DNA from: Aurantimicrobium minutum
Lineage (GTDB): Bacteria > Actinomycetota > Actinomycetes > Actinomycetales > Microbacteriaceae
Reading direction: 5' to 3'
Length of the DNA: 64,000 bases
NCBI RefSeq assembly: GCF_029893825.1
Contig: NZ_JARXXV010000001.1
Span: forward strand, 372,001-436,000
Shown: positions 20,887 to 29,396 of the stretch, piece by piece
Position numbering within the stretch: position 1 is the stretch's first letter
Layout: each line of letters starts with the position of its first letter
Made by a program: the position numbers and the translations under genes
The notes under the pieces: generated by a model
The model's database searches: none
Seen by the model: only the letters and a program-made list of their open reading frames with translations
Told to the model about the DNA's origin: nothing

Positions 20887-21516
20887 GTGACAGCAGCGAC
20901 TATTACACCAGCATCCTTATCGCCCTCTGTGAGCCGTCCCAACCCTGTTGCGGTCGGAACAATCGTGTGGCTTGGTAGCGAAGTTATGTTCTTCGCCGGC
21001 CTCTTCGCGATCTACTTCACTTTGCGCACCGCTTCCCCAGAACTATGGGCTACAGAGTCTGCAAAATTGAACTTCCCGTTCTCTTTGACGAACACCATCA
21101 TCTTGGTTTCTTCCTCTGTAACCGCTCAGTTTGGAGTGTTTGCTGCTGAGCGCCTTCAGTCTCGGGCCACCGGTTGGAAGCCATCTCAGTGGGGAATGGT
21201 CGAATGGTTCTTCCTTACTTACGTTCTTGGCGCCATGTTCGTTACAGGTCAGGTATATGAATACGCCATGCTCGTGAGCGAAGGAATTACGTTCAACGGA
21301 AATGCATACGGAACGGCCTTCTACATCACTACTGGTTTCCACGGTCTCCACGTAACCGGTGGTTTGATCGCATTCTTGCTCGTAATTGGGCGTGCATTTG
21401 CTGTCAAAACTTTTGGACACAAGGAAGCAACAAGCGCAATTGTTGTTTCTTACTACTGGCACTTCGTTGACGTGGTTTGGATTGGTCTATTCCTCGTCAT
21501 CTACGTACTTAGATAA
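20887..21516 (+). CDS. ctaE: Cytochrome c oxidase subunit III
   Basis: Membrane subunit of the aa3 oxidase. 209 residues from GTG 20887 ([11 protein letters not shown]); the open frame reaches back to 20785 but that overlaps trpD, and an ATG near 20860 would add unlike residues. Five helices as in the short actinobacterial form. Typical blocks: [40 protein letters not shown] and [20 protein letters not shown]. First gene of ctaE-qcrC-qcrA-qcrB, linking oxidase and bc1 complex in the bcc-aa3 supercomplex. Confidence 0.95.
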   Translation: MTAATITPASLSPSVSRPNPVAVGTIVWLGSEVMFFAGLFAIYFTLRTASPELWATESAKLNFPFSLTNTIILVSSSVTAQFGVFAAERLQSRATGWKPSQWGMVEWFFLTYVLGAMFVTGQVYEYAMLVSEGITFNGNAYGTAFYITTGFHGLHVTGGLIAFLLVIGRAFAVKTFGHKEATSAIVVSYYWHFVDVVWIGLFLVIYVLR

Positions 21517-21538
21517 CAAACGGACGGTAATGATTTTC

Positions 21539-22345
21539 ATGCGTAAAAACATGTCAGCTACTCAGGCTTCACGTCGTAATGGCCGCCGTGGCCCTTTGGC
21601 ATCAGTTGCACTGATTCTTATCGGTCTTGTTGCCACTGGTGGAGCATATGCAGCATTTAGCAGTGCCTCTGCTACTGCAGCGGTTGATCTCAGCTCCCCT
21701 GCTGTTATCAATCAGGGTCAGAAGCTTTTTGCAGCGAACTGTTCTACCTGTCACGGACAACAGGCTCAAGGTACTGAAAACGGACCCAGCCTGATCGGCG
21801 TTGGTTCTGCAGCTGTTGATTTCCAGGTCGGCACCGGCCGCATGCCTATGCAGATGTCTGGTCCTCAGGCGCTGTCTAAGCCCGTTCAATTCACTGACGA
21901 GCAGACTCAAGCACTTGCTGCCTACGTTGCATCACTTGCTCCTGGTCCTGCTATTCCTTCCCAGTCACAGCTGGAAAACGGTGATGTTGCTGCTGGTGGA
22001 GAGCTTTTCCGCATCAACTGTGCAATGTGTCACAACGTAGCTGGTGCTGGTGGTGCACTTACCGAAGGTAAGTTCGCACCTCAGCTGACCCACGTATCTG
22101 CAGTTCACGTGTATGAGGCAATGCTTACTGGTCCACAGAACATGCCCGTTTTCAATGACTTGAACCTGACCCCAGAAGAGAAGAAGGACATCATTTCTTA
22201 CCTCTCTTACATTGAGTCCAACCCATCTGCTGGTGGACTCGAGTTGAGCAACCTGGGTCCAGTTTCAGAAGGTCTCTTCCTGTGGGTATTCGGTCTAGGC
22301 GCCATTGTTGCCTTGACTGTATGGATCACTGCGAAGTCAAACTAA
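21539..22345 (+). CDS. qcrC: Cytochrome bc1 complex diheme cytochrome c subunit
   Basis: Membrane-anchored electron carrier that passes electrons from the Rieske protein to oxidase subunit II, replacing a soluble cytochrome c. 268 residues from ATG 21539, with GGACGG at 21522-21527; ATG 21530 is an alternative. Order: basic N-terminus, signal-anchor helix (ASVALILIGLVATGG), two c-type domains with CSTCH and CAMCH heme-binding motifs, axial Met candidates (GRMPMQM, PQNMPVF), and a C-terminal transmembrane anchor (EGLFLWVFGLGAIVALTVWI). Confidence 0.96.
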   Translation: MRKNMSATQASRRNGRRGPLASVALILIGLVATGGAYAAFSSASATAAVDLSSPAVINQGQKLFAANCSTCHGQQAQGTENGPSLIGVGSAAVDFQVGTGRMPMQMSGPQALSKPVQFTDEQTQALAAYVASLAPGPAIPSQSQLENGDVAAGGELFRINCAMCHNVAGAGGALTEGKFAPQLTHVSAVHVYEAMLTGPQNMPVFNDLNLTPEEKKDIISYLSYIESNPSAGGLELSNLGPVSEGLFLWVFGLGAIVALTVWITAKSN

Positions 22346-22384
22346 GACTTTCACGCGAATTTAGAAAGAACCTGAAGGAGAAAC

Positions 22385-23446
22385 ATGGCTAAGAACGAGA
22401 ATGGCAAAGCCGACATCGTTCCTGCGGAGAGCGTAGTAACAGGTACCGGTGTTGTTGCACCTGATGCATTCACCGATCCTGGACTTCCTCCACACCGCCC
22501 ACGCGTTACAGACCTTGACCCTAAGGCTGCAAAGCGTGCAGAGCGTGTTGTCTACACTCTGTTCTACCTCTCGATTGCGGCTAGCGTTTTCGCTGTTTAT
22601 GCCTACATGTTCTTCCCTATCGAGCCAGAGAATGTTCACTCCGTTCGAATGAACACCCTCTATCTGGGTCTTGGTATTGCCTTCTCGCTTCTTGCAATCG
22701 GTATTGCCGCTGTTCACTGGGGCAAGGCTCTGATGGCAGATAAAGAAGCCATCGATCACCGTCACCCAGTTCGCGGTACAGATGAGACTCGAGCACGGGC
22801 AGTTGAAATCTTCCGCGAATCTGATGAGGAATCTGGTTTCAGCCGCCGAACCCTTATCCGCAATGGTCTGATCGGTGCACTCATTGCATTCCCGCTTCCT
22901 GCGATTGCCCTTTTCCGTGGTCTTGCACCAATGGACGTTGACCCCAACAATGAGCTCAAGCACACCATGTGGAAAAAGGGTCTACGTCTGACTCGTGACC
23001 CTCAAGGAACTCCTATCAAGGCTTCCGAACTCACTATTGGTTCTGCCTTCCAGGTAATTCCAGAAGGCCTTGTTGACCTTCCTGAGCACGAAAAGCTTGA
23101 TGCTAAGGCAAAGGCAGCCGTATTGCTTGTGCGTTTGAAGAAAGAAGACCTTCACTGGTCAAGCAAGGAACGTGAGAGCTGGTCATATGAGGGCATTGTT
23201 GCCTACTCAAAGATTTGTACTCACGTTGGATGCCCTGTTGCTCTTTATGAACAGCAGACTCACCACCTGCTGTGCCCATGTCACCAGTCACAGTTCGATA
23301 TTTCGAACGAATGTGCTGTGATTTTCGGACCAGCAGCTCGTCCTCTCCCCCAACTTCCTATCACCGTTGACTCTGAGGGTTACCTCGTGGCAATGAGCGA
23401 TTTCACTGAACCCGTAGGTCCTAGCTTCTGGGAGCGTGCTAATTGA
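22385..23446 (+). CDS. qcrA: Cytochrome bc1 complex Rieske iron-sulfur subunit
   Basis: Takes electrons from quinol at the outer Qo site. 353 residues, preceded by GAAGGAG. Actinobacterial form with three membrane helices: about 58-80, 96-118 and 158-180, the last following the twin-arginine-like FSRRTLIRNGLIG. The [2Fe-2S] site is CTHVGCP and CPCHQS, about 20 residues apart. It ends by sharing TTGA with the qcrB start, so the two are translationally coupled. The tat genes at 41747-42787 probably help its insertion. Confidence 0.96.
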   Translation: MAKNENGKADIVPAESVVTGTGVVAPDAFTDPGLPPHRPRVTDLDPKAAKRAERVVYTLFYLSIAASVFAVYAYMFFPIEPENVHSVRMNTLYLGLGIAFSLLAIGIAAVHWGKALMADKEAIDHRHPVRGTDETRARAVEIFRESDEESGFSRRTLIRNGLIGALIAFPLPAIALFRGLAPMDVDPNNELKHTMWKKGLRLTRDPQGTPIKASELTIGSAFQVIPEGLVDLPEHEKLDAKAKAAVLLVRLKKEDLHWSSKERESWSYEGIVAYSKICTHVGCPVALYEQQTHHLLCPCHQSQFDISNECAVIFGPAARPLPQLPITVDSEGYLVAMSDFTEPVGPSFWERAN

Positions 23447-25044
23447 GTACCGTATCCGCACCCGCACAAAGCGGCGTCGTAGGAAAGTTCTCCAACTACC
23501 TCGACGAACGAACCAGTATTTCTGGAGCAGTCAAGGAATTCGGCCGCAAGGTCTTCCCTGATCACTGGTCATTCCTTCTAGGTGAGGTTGCTCTCTACAG
23601 CTTCGTCATCATCCTTCTTAGTGGTAGCTTCCTTACCTTCTTCTTCCAGGCTTCTATGACGCCTGTTCTTTACGAAGGTTCGTATGTTCCCCTCAAGGGA
23701 ATTGAAATGTCCGCCGCCATGTCTTCCACTTTGGATATTTCGTTTGATATCCGTGGTGGTTTGCTTATGCGACAGGTTCACCACTGGGCTGCTCTTCTCT
23801 TTGTAGCAAGCATCGGCCTACACATGCTCCGTGTATTCTTCACCGGAGCTTTCCGCAAGCCACGTGAACTGAACTGGTCTATTGGTTTCGTTCTCTTTGT
23901 TCTTGCAATGGCAGAAGGTTTCACTGGGTATTCTCTACCCGATGATCTACTTTCCGGTAACGGTCTTCGAATCATTGACGGCATGGTCTTGGGTCTGCCC
24001 GTTATTGGCACCTGGATAACCTTCCTCCTTTTTGGCGGAGAGTTCCCTGGCGCAGACATCGTTGGACGACTCTACTCGCTCCACATCCTTCTCCTTCCCG
24101 CTTTCGTGCTGATTTTCATCGTGCTTCACTTGATGTTCGTCATCATCCACAAGCACACTCAGTACCCCGGTCCTGGTAAGACAGAAGAAAACGTTGTTGG
24201 TTTCCCCATCCTTCCTGTTTATGCAGCTAAGGCTGGTGGATTCTTCTTCCTCGTATTCGGTGTCGTCGCACTGATGGCGGCAACAGTGACCATCAACCCC
24301 ATCTGGAACTACGGTCCATATGACCCCTCCCCTGTTTCAGCTGGTACTCAGCCTGACTGGTACATCGGCTTCGCCGATGGCGCGCTTCGCTTGATTCCAC
24401 CTCACCTGGAAACATACTGGTTTGGTTACACCTGGTCTTGGAACATCATCATCCCTGTTCTTATTCTGTTGGTTTTCCTTGCAGCAGCATTTGCTTACCC
24501 CTTCGTTGAAGCTTGGGTAACTGGAGATAAGCGCGAGCACCACCTGCTAGACCGTCCACGCAACGCTCCAGTTCGTACCGCAATTGGTGCAGCAGGTGTG
24601 ACCTTCTATGCAGTTCTGTGGGCCGCAGCGTCCTCTGACCTCATTGCCACACACTTCAAGGTAACTATGGAAGGTGTTATCAACACCCTTCAGATTCTCC
24701 TGATTGTGGGACCAATCATTGCTTTCATCGTGACCAAGCGCATTGCTCTGGCACTGCAGAAGAAGGATCGAGAGATTCTGCTTCACGGTTTCGAAACTGG
24801 TCGAATTGTTCGCCTTCCAGGTGGTGAATTCACTGAAGTTCACCAGCAGTTAGATGCTTACGACCGTTGGCAGCTTGTCTCCTACAACGACAACGCACCC
24901 ATCATGCTTCGCCCCAACCCACAGGGCAAGATTACTGGTGGAATGCGTATGCGCGCGTCACTGTCTCGCTTCTTCTTTGAAGACCGTATTGCTCCTGTGA
25001 CACAGGAAGAATACAAGCAGGCTCTTGAGCACGCTCACCACTAG
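23443..25044 (+). CDS. qcrB: Cytochrome bc1 complex cytochrome b subunit
   Basis: Quinol-oxidising membrane subunit. 533 residues from TTG 23443 overlapping the qcrA stop. Heme b ligand histidines lie in HHWAALLFVASIGLHMLR and HILLLPAFVLIFIVLHLM. The Qo-site motif is PDWYIGF, the actinobacterial version of PEWY. Eight helices in the usual fold plus a long cytoplasmic C-terminal tail of about 110 residues, typical for Actinobacteria. Last gene of the operon, followed by a terminator. This subunit is the target of telacebec-type inhibitors in mycobacteria. Confidence 0.97.
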   Translation: MSTVSAPAQSGVVGKFSNYLDERTSISGAVKEFGRKVFPDHWSFLLGEVALYSFVIILLSGSFLTFFFQASMTPVLYEGSYVPLKGIEMSAAMSSTLDISFDIRGGLLMRQVHHWAALLFVASIGLHMLRVFFTGAFRKPRELNWSIGFVLFVLAMAEGFTGYSLPDDLLSGNGLRIIDGMVLGLPVIGTWITFLLFGGEFPGADIVGRLYSLHILLLPAFVLIFIVLHLMFVIIHKHTQYPGPGKTEENVVGFPILPVYAAKAGGFFFLVFGVVALMAATVTINPIWNYGPYDPSPVSAGTQPDWYIGFADGALRLIPPHLETYWFGYTWSWNIIIPVLILLVFLAAAFAYPFVEAWVTGDKREHHLLDRPRNAPVRTAIGAAGVTFYAVLWAAASSDLIATHFKVTMEGVINTLQILLIVGPIIAFIVTKRIALALQKKDREILLHGFETGRIVRLPGGEFTEVHQQLDAYDRWQLVSYNDNAPIMLRPNPQGKITGGMRMRASLSRFFFEDRIAPVTQEEYKQALEHAHH

Positions 25045-25053
25045 AACAAATAA

Positions 25054-25085
25054 GAAATGCCCCTCTTCGGAGGGGCAATTCTTTT
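25054..25085 (+). terminator. Terminator of the ctaE-qcrCAB operon
   Basis: TGCCCCTC (25058-25065), TTCG loop, GAGGGGCA (25070-25077), flanked by A-rich and T-rich arms (GAAA before, ATTCTTTTG after). A strong stem with U tract. The convergent GyrI-like gene ends at 25089, so it may act in both directions. Confidence 0.85.
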
Positions 25086-25088
25086 GTC

Positions 25089-25706
25089 CTATTGAGATTG
25101 TTTCACCGGCTGTCTCAAAATGGTTTTGAGCTTGGATGCTTCTGTTTTGCGCATATCGCTGAGATATATTTCGTGATGGTGGCCGTTGAATATCATTCCT
25201 GACTCCGGCATCACCCTCGAATGCAACTTTTCTAATACCGGTCCCTCATTGCTAAAAGGGCCTATGTATAGCATCTGGAAGGATAATCCCTCAGAGAGTT
25301 CGTAAAAATGCGTCTGTGAGGCGTGTGAAGAGCCTTTAGAGGTTGCTTTATTCATCGCATTCATCAAGTCTTCATCCGAAACGCTCTCAGGAATAGCTGT
25401 CAACAAACGCCACTTCCATGCAGAACGATCATCTCTGTTGAATGCAGAATAATCTTCTGCCCACCATTGTGCCTCTAACGGACCAACTACATAGTCAAAG
25501 CCTGAACGGGCTTTAGAAATGAATTTCAGAGGGTAAGCGACCGAATACAGGGTTTCGATAGCAGAAGCGAATTGATTACTTTGCGGAGCTCCCATTCCTT
25601 CAATTCCGAGAAATCGTTGGTGAGGAACATCAATAAGTTCGAAATCATTATTTTTTGGTGCATAGAACGCAACTAACTCTTTCTTAACATCGAATTTCTG
25701 CGTCAA
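25089..25706 (-). CDS. GyrI-like small-molecule-binding domain protein
   Basis: 205 residues, cytoplasmic, no signal. It resembles stand-alone GyrI-like (SOUL/BRE C-terminal fold) proteins: DVPHQRFLGIEGMGAPQS at the start of the fold, YSVAYPLKFISKA, PLEAQWW and HHHEIYLSDMRKT near the end. Such proteins bind or hydrolyse small hydrophobic compounds, but the ligand here is unknown. It lies between the convergent qcr and cta operons with terminators on both sides, so it is its own unit and not evidently part of respiration. Confidence 0.8.
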   Translation of the reverse strand: MTQKFDVKKELVAFYAPKNNDFELIDVPHQRFLGIEGMGAPQSNQFASAIETLYSVAYPLKFISKARSGFDYVVGPLEAQWWAEDYSAFNRDDRSAWKWRLLTAIPESVSDEDLMNAMNKATSKGSSHASQTHFYELSEGLSFQMLYIGPFSNEGPVLEKLHSRVMPESGMIFNGHHHEIYLSDMRKTEASKLKTILRQPVKQSQ

Positions 25707-25732
25707 CCCTATTCACCTTCTCTACAAATACA

Positions 25733-25766
25733 GAAGGCCTTGGACATACATCCAAGGCCTTCTTTT
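25733..25766 (-). terminator. Terminator after ctaF
   Basis: Perfect 12-bp stem GAAGGCCTTGGA (25733-25744) and TCCAAGGCCTTC (25751-25762) with a 6-base loop CATACA. It lies 12 bases past the ctaF stop codon on the minus strand; the sequence after it on that strand is T-rich (CTGTATTTG). Confidence 0.8.
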
Positions 25767-25774
25767 ACGACTAT

Positions 25775-26194
25775 TTAGCGACCGAAGTTGCCGCGGTAGT
25801 ACTCGTATGTCCAACCGGTGATTCCGACAAGAACAAAAGGAATTGCCAAGAAGATGATCCAGAAACCTACGGCTAGACCGAGGAATACAAGTCCAATGGC
25901 TGCACCTAGTACCAAGGGCCACCAGCTCCAGGGGCTGAAGTGACCGATGTTTGGATCTGCATCATCGATGTCGGCGGTGGGTGCATCTTCAGGCAGAAGG
26001 ATTCCACCCTGAGACTTGTTCACCATGTTCAGGAAGAATCCGATGAATCCAGCAAGGATCGCTGAAAGCAAGAGACCTACAGAACCTGTAGCTTCGAACT
26101 CATTACCTGCCAGGATGTTCCACACGATATAGACGACACCTGAAACCAGGAAGTAGGCACCTAAGAGGAAGAGGATGACAACGTTGTTTTTCAT
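25775..26194 (-). CDS. ctaF: Cytochrome c oxidase subunit IV, actinobacterial type
   Basis: Small accessory membrane subunit of the aa3 oxidase. 139 residues with four helices: about 8-28, 36-56, 92-112 and 115-130. Typical sequence includes NKSQGGILLPEDAPTADIDD in the central loop, IGHFSPWSWWPLVLG before helix 3 and TGWTYEYYRGNFGR at the C-terminus. It follows ctaD by 6 bases and closes the ctaC-ctaD-ctaF operon. Confidence 0.93.
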   Translation of the reverse strand: MKNNVVILFLLGAYFLVSGVVYIVWNILAGNEFEATGSVGLLLSAILAGFIGFFLNMVNKSQGGILLPEDAPTADIDDADPNIGHFSPWSWWPLVLGAAIGLVFLGLAVGFWIIFLAIPFVLVGITGWTYEYYRGNFGR

Positions 26195-26200
26195 GAGTTG

Positions 26201-27919
26201 TTAGGCCTTTGCCTTTCCTGCAAGTGCTGGCTGACTGGTGTAGCCACTTGGAGCAAGCTCTGGGTGGTTTAGGTCAAACGCAGGAGACTCGCTGCGGATT
26301 CGTGGGATAGAGGTGAAGTTGTGACGAGGTGGTGGGCACGAAGTTGCCCACTCGAGTGAACGCCCGTAACCCCAAGGGTCGTTGACAGTTACCTTTGCGC
26401 CGTAACGAGCGGTGAGGTAAACGTTGAGAACCCAAGGCAGCAGTGAAACTGCCATCAAGAATGCACCGATTGTCGAAAGCTGGTTCATCCAAGTGAAACC
26501 ATCTTCAGGCAAGTATGTTGCGTAACGACGAGGCATGCCGACGACACCAAGCCAGTGCTGAATCAGGAAGGTCATGTGGAAGCTGATGAAGAACAGCCAG
26601 AAGTGCCACACACCAAGACGCTCGTTGAGCATCTTCCCTGTCCACTTAGGCCACCAGAAGTAGAAAGCGCCAAAGAGAGCAAATACAAGAGCACCAACGA
26701 TTACGTAGTGGAAGTGAGCAACGATGAAGTAGGAATCTGACATGTGGAAGTCAAGCACTGGCGAAGCCAGGATGATTCCTGTGAGACCACCAAATACGAA
26801 GTTGAACACGAAAGCCAAGGCAAAAAGCATTGGAGTTTCGAAGGTTACAGAACCTCGGAAAATTGTTCCGATCCAGTTGAAGATCTTCACACCAGTTGGC
26901 ACTGCAATCAACATAGTGAGTAGTGCGAAGAATGGAAGAAGTACGGAACCTGTGACGTACATGTGGTGTGCCCACACGGTCATAGAAAGAGCACCGATAG
27001 AGATGGTTGCGTACACAAGAGTCTTGTAACCGAAGATCGGCTTACGACTGAATACCGGAATAATCTCTGACACAACTCCGAAGAATGGCAGCGCGAGGAT
27101 GTAAACCTCAGGGTGTCCGAAGAACCAGAACATGTGCTGCCAGAGGATTGCTCCACCAGTTGCTGCGTCATAAACGTGAGCGCCGAAGATTCGGTCAGCT
27201 GCGAGTCCGAAGAGTGCAACTGCGAGGACGGGGAACACGAGGATAACCAAGATCGACGTGATCAAGATGTTCCAAGAGAAGACGGACATGCGGAACATGG
27301 TCATACCAGGAGCACGCATGGTGAGGATTGTGGTGATGAAGTTCACCGCACCCAGAATGGTTCCGAAACCACCCATTGCGAGACCGAGTACCCACATGTT
27401 CGAACCGATACCTGGAGAGAAGGTAGAGGTCGACAGCGGCGCGTAGGCAAACCAACCGAAGCTAGCTGCACCCTGTGGGGTAAGGAATCCACCAACTGCG
27501 ATAAGCGCACCAAAGAAGTACAACCAGAAGGAAAGCATGTTCAGACGTGGGAAAGCCACATCGGGAGCACCCAACTGCAGCGGAAGAATTGCGTTAGCAA
27601 GACCAGCAAACAGAGGTGTAGCAACCATCAGAAGCATGATTGTTCCGTGCATGGTGAACATCTGGTTGTACTGTTCCTTGGTCTGAAGAACATTCAAACC
27701 TGGTGCAAACAGCTGAGCACGGATAATCAACGCCATCACACCACCAAGAAGGAAGTACAGGATGGAGGTGATGTTGTACATGTGACCGATGACCTTGTGG
27801 TCAGTCGAAGTCAACCAACGGACAATGATGTTGCCCTTGGAAACTGGACGAGTAACACCAACGGTTTGTGGCTTGCTCGTGGTTGTAACTACTGGAGTGG
27901 GAGTAAGTGTTGCGCTCAT
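26201..27919 (-). CDS. ctaD: Cytochrome c oxidase subunit I
   Basis: Catalytic subunit of the aa3-type oxidase, reducing oxygen to water and pumping protons. 572 residues, 12 helices. Heme-copper site: [13 protein letters not shown] holds the CuB His and the cross-linked Tyr; WAHHMY holds the other CuB histidines; heme ligands lie in HFHYVIVG and in the N-terminal FTMHGTIML. The K- and D-channel regions look usual. ctaC ends 12 bases upstream and ctaF begins 6 bases downstream. A long open frame antisense to this gene is a codon-bias shadow. Confidence 0.97.
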   Translation of the reverse strand: MSATLTPTPVVTTTSKPQTVGVTRPVSKGNIIVRWLTSTDHKVIGHMYNITSILYFLLGGVMALIIRAQLFAPGLNVLQTKEQYNQMFTMHGTIMLLMVATPLFAGLANAILPLQLGAPDVAFPRLNMLSFWLYFFGALIAVGGFLTPQGAASFGWFAYAPLSTSTFSPGIGSNMWVLGLAMGGFGTILGAVNFITTILTMRAPGMTMFRMSVFSWNILITSILVILVFPVLAVALFGLAADRIFGAHVYDAATGGAILWQHMFWFFGHPEVYILALPFFGVVSEIIPVFSRKPIFGYKTLVYATISIGALSMTVWAHHMYVTGSVLLPFFALLTMLIAVPTGVKIFNWIGTIFRGSVTFETPMLFALAFVFNFVFGGLTGIILASPVLDFHMSDSYFIVAHFHYVIVGALVFALFGAFYFWWPKWTGKMLNERLGVWHFWLFFISFHMTFLIQHWLGVVGMPRRYATYLPEDGFTWMNQLSTIGAFLMAVSLLPWVLNVYLTARYGAKVTVNDPWGYGRSLEWATSCPPPRHNFTSIPRIRSESPAFDLNHPELAPSGYTSQPALAGKAKA

Positions 27920-27931
27920 CTCTTTTCCCTA

Positions 27932-28822
27932 CTACTTCGACTCGGTAGCGGATGCAACAACATTCGCTTGGTTCAGGTTGCGGTCATACTCATTTCCAAG
28001 CTGACCGTTGAAGCCTTGCTCACGCAGGCTTTCGATGTATGCGTCATATTCCTCTTGTGAAACTACTTTCACTTGGAAAAGCATTTGAGAGTGGTATTCA
28101 CCACAAAGCTCTGCACACTTTCCGGCATAAGTACCCTCACGCTCAGGAATGATCGACATGTAATTGGTCTTTCCAGGAATCATGTCTTTCTTGTAAAGGA
28201 AGTCAATAACCCAGAACGAGTGAATGACGTCACGAGCGTTGAGCTGGATTTCAACCTTCTTGCCTACAGGCAAGTAAAGGGTTGGAATGGAAGATTCAAG
28301 AATTGAACCCTGAGGTGCGTCTGGGGAAAGGTCAGGCTGAACCTGAATTCCTGAGTAGTACACGTCTTCGTTGGTGTAGTTGAAGTCCCACGCCCACTGC
28401 TTACCAAAAGCTTGAATGGTGACATCTGGCTTATCAAAGCGCTTTTCGATCACTGCTTCATCACGCGCCGTAAGAGCAAACAGGCCAATGATGAGGATGA
28501 AGGGGATGACGGTGAACAAGATTTCAATAGGCATGTTGTATCGCAACTGCACTGGCAGGCCAGTGTCGGTCTTGCGGCGGCGGTAAACAACCATCGACCA
28601 CAGCATGAGACCCCAGGTGATGAAACCAATAGCAAAAAGAACTATCCAGCTGTTCACCCAGAAGTCAGTGATCAACTTGGTTTGGTTTGTTACTGGTGAG
28701 GCCCCAGATACGAAGCCGGGCATGTAGCCAGCTAGCTCCTGATCAGTACATGCTGACAAAGCAAGTACGAGCGTTGCTGCAATTGGAATAGCAGCCCATC
28801 GGATTCGACGTGTAGAACGCAC
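27932..28822 (-). CDS. ctaC: Cytochrome c oxidase subunit II (lipoprotein)
   Basis: CuA-carrying electron entry subunit. 296 residues from GTG 28822 with GAAAGG upstream. Signal peptide with lipobox LSAC near residue 24, then two helices (about 50-70 and 90-112) and the extracellular cupredoxin domain. The CuA site is CAELCGEYHSQM with the earlier His in DVIHSFWVIDF. Electrons arrive from QcrC, which is encoded in the facing operon. First gene of ctaC-ctaD-ctaF; its promoter region contains a palindrome at 28869-28882. Confidence 0.96.
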   Translation of the reverse strand: MRSTRRIRWAAIPIAATLVLALSACTDQELAGYMPGFVSGASPVTNQTKLITDFWVNSWIVLFAIGFITWGLMLWSMVVYRRRKTDTGLPVQLRYNMPIEILFTVIPFILIIGLFALTARDEAVIEKRFDKPDVTIQAFGKQWAWDFNYTNEDVYYSGIQVQPDLSPDAPQGSILESSIPTLYLPVGKKVEIQLNARDVIHSFWVIDFLYKKDMIPGKTNYMSIIPEREGTYAGKCAELCGEYHSQMLFQVKVVSQEEYDAYIESLREQGFNGQLGNEYDRNLNQANVVASATESK

Positions 28823-28842
28823 AATTGGCCTTTCACAAACAC

Positions 28843-28882
28843 TTGTTCAAATTCAAAACATAACTGTCTTGAACATGTTCAA
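28843..28882. promoter_or_regulatory. Palindrome and repeated half-sites upstream of ctaC
   Basis: TTGAACATGTTCAA at 28869-28882 is a perfect 14-base palindrome, 47-60 bases upstream of the ctaC start. A further copy of the half-site, TTGTTCAA, lies at 28843-28850, with ATTCAAAA next to it. On the minus strand TATGTT nearby could be a -10. Position and symmetry suggest a regulator of the oxidase operon. It is not a standard LexA box, which has four bases between GAAC and GTTC. Confidence 0.45.
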
Positions 28883-28958
28883 CTCTACCCTCAGAAAGAG
28901 CTGTGAATGTGTAGCAACGTGCTCTATTTTCGCTTGGCAGAAGCAAAAACGAAGTTAC

Positions 28959-29321
28959 TTAGTGGAAGGAATCTCCACAGGCACAACTTCCCTCAGCGTT
29001 GGGATTATCAATGGTGAATCCCTGCTTTTGAATGGTGTCTTCAAAGTCAATCGTTGCTCCGTCGAGATAAGGAACGCTCATCTTGTCGACAGCAACCCCT
29101 ACTCCCCCGAAATCGACCACTGCATCGCCATCCAAGACTCGTTCGTCGAAGTAGAGCTGGTAAATCAGGCCTGAGCAGCCACCCGGCTGGACAGCAATTC
29201 GCAGGCGAAGGTCATCACGCCCTTCTTGTTCCAGGAGTGAGCGGACTTTCTGCGCAGCAGCATCTGTAAGTCCGACGCCGTGTGCTTTAACTTCGGCAGT
29301 TGACGTTTCAGTCATTTCCAC
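28959..29321 (-). CDS. erpA: A-type iron-sulfur cluster carrier
   Basis: Delivers Fe-S clusters to apo-proteins. 120 residues of the HesB/IscA fold. The three conserved cysteines are visible: one in QPGGCSGLIYQL and two in the C-terminal GSCACGDSFH. The conserved tail places it in the ErpA/IscA-like group. Located upstream of ctaC in the same direction but separated by 136 bases holding the ctaC promoter, so it is probably transcribed separately. It may supply clusters to the Rieske protein among others. Confidence 0.92.
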   Translation of the reverse strand: MEMTETSTAEVKAHGVGLTDAAAQKVRSLLEQEGRDDLRLRIAVQPGGCSGLIYQLYFDERVLDGDAVVDFGGVGVAVDKMSVPYLDGATIDFEDTIQKQGFTIDNPNAEGSCACGDSFH

Positions 29322-29396
29322 TCCTTGGAAGGGTTTGTGTTGCGTGATTACATTCTAAATATTGAAGCTCAAAGTTGTCTGCATTATTCCTGAGAA

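Noticed and set aside
22361-22963. 200-codon open frame on the minus strand
   Set aside because: Antisense to qcrA, no ribosome-binding site, Cys-rich nonsense composition.
27113-28060. 315-codon open frame on the plus strand
   Set aside because: It is antisense to ctaD and ctaC, rich in Glu, His and Asn in the pattern of a codon-bias shadow, and has no family likeness.
28869-28882. LexA box upstream of ctaC
   Set aside because: GAAC and GTTC are separated by two bases and not four, and an oxidase operon is not an expected SOS target.
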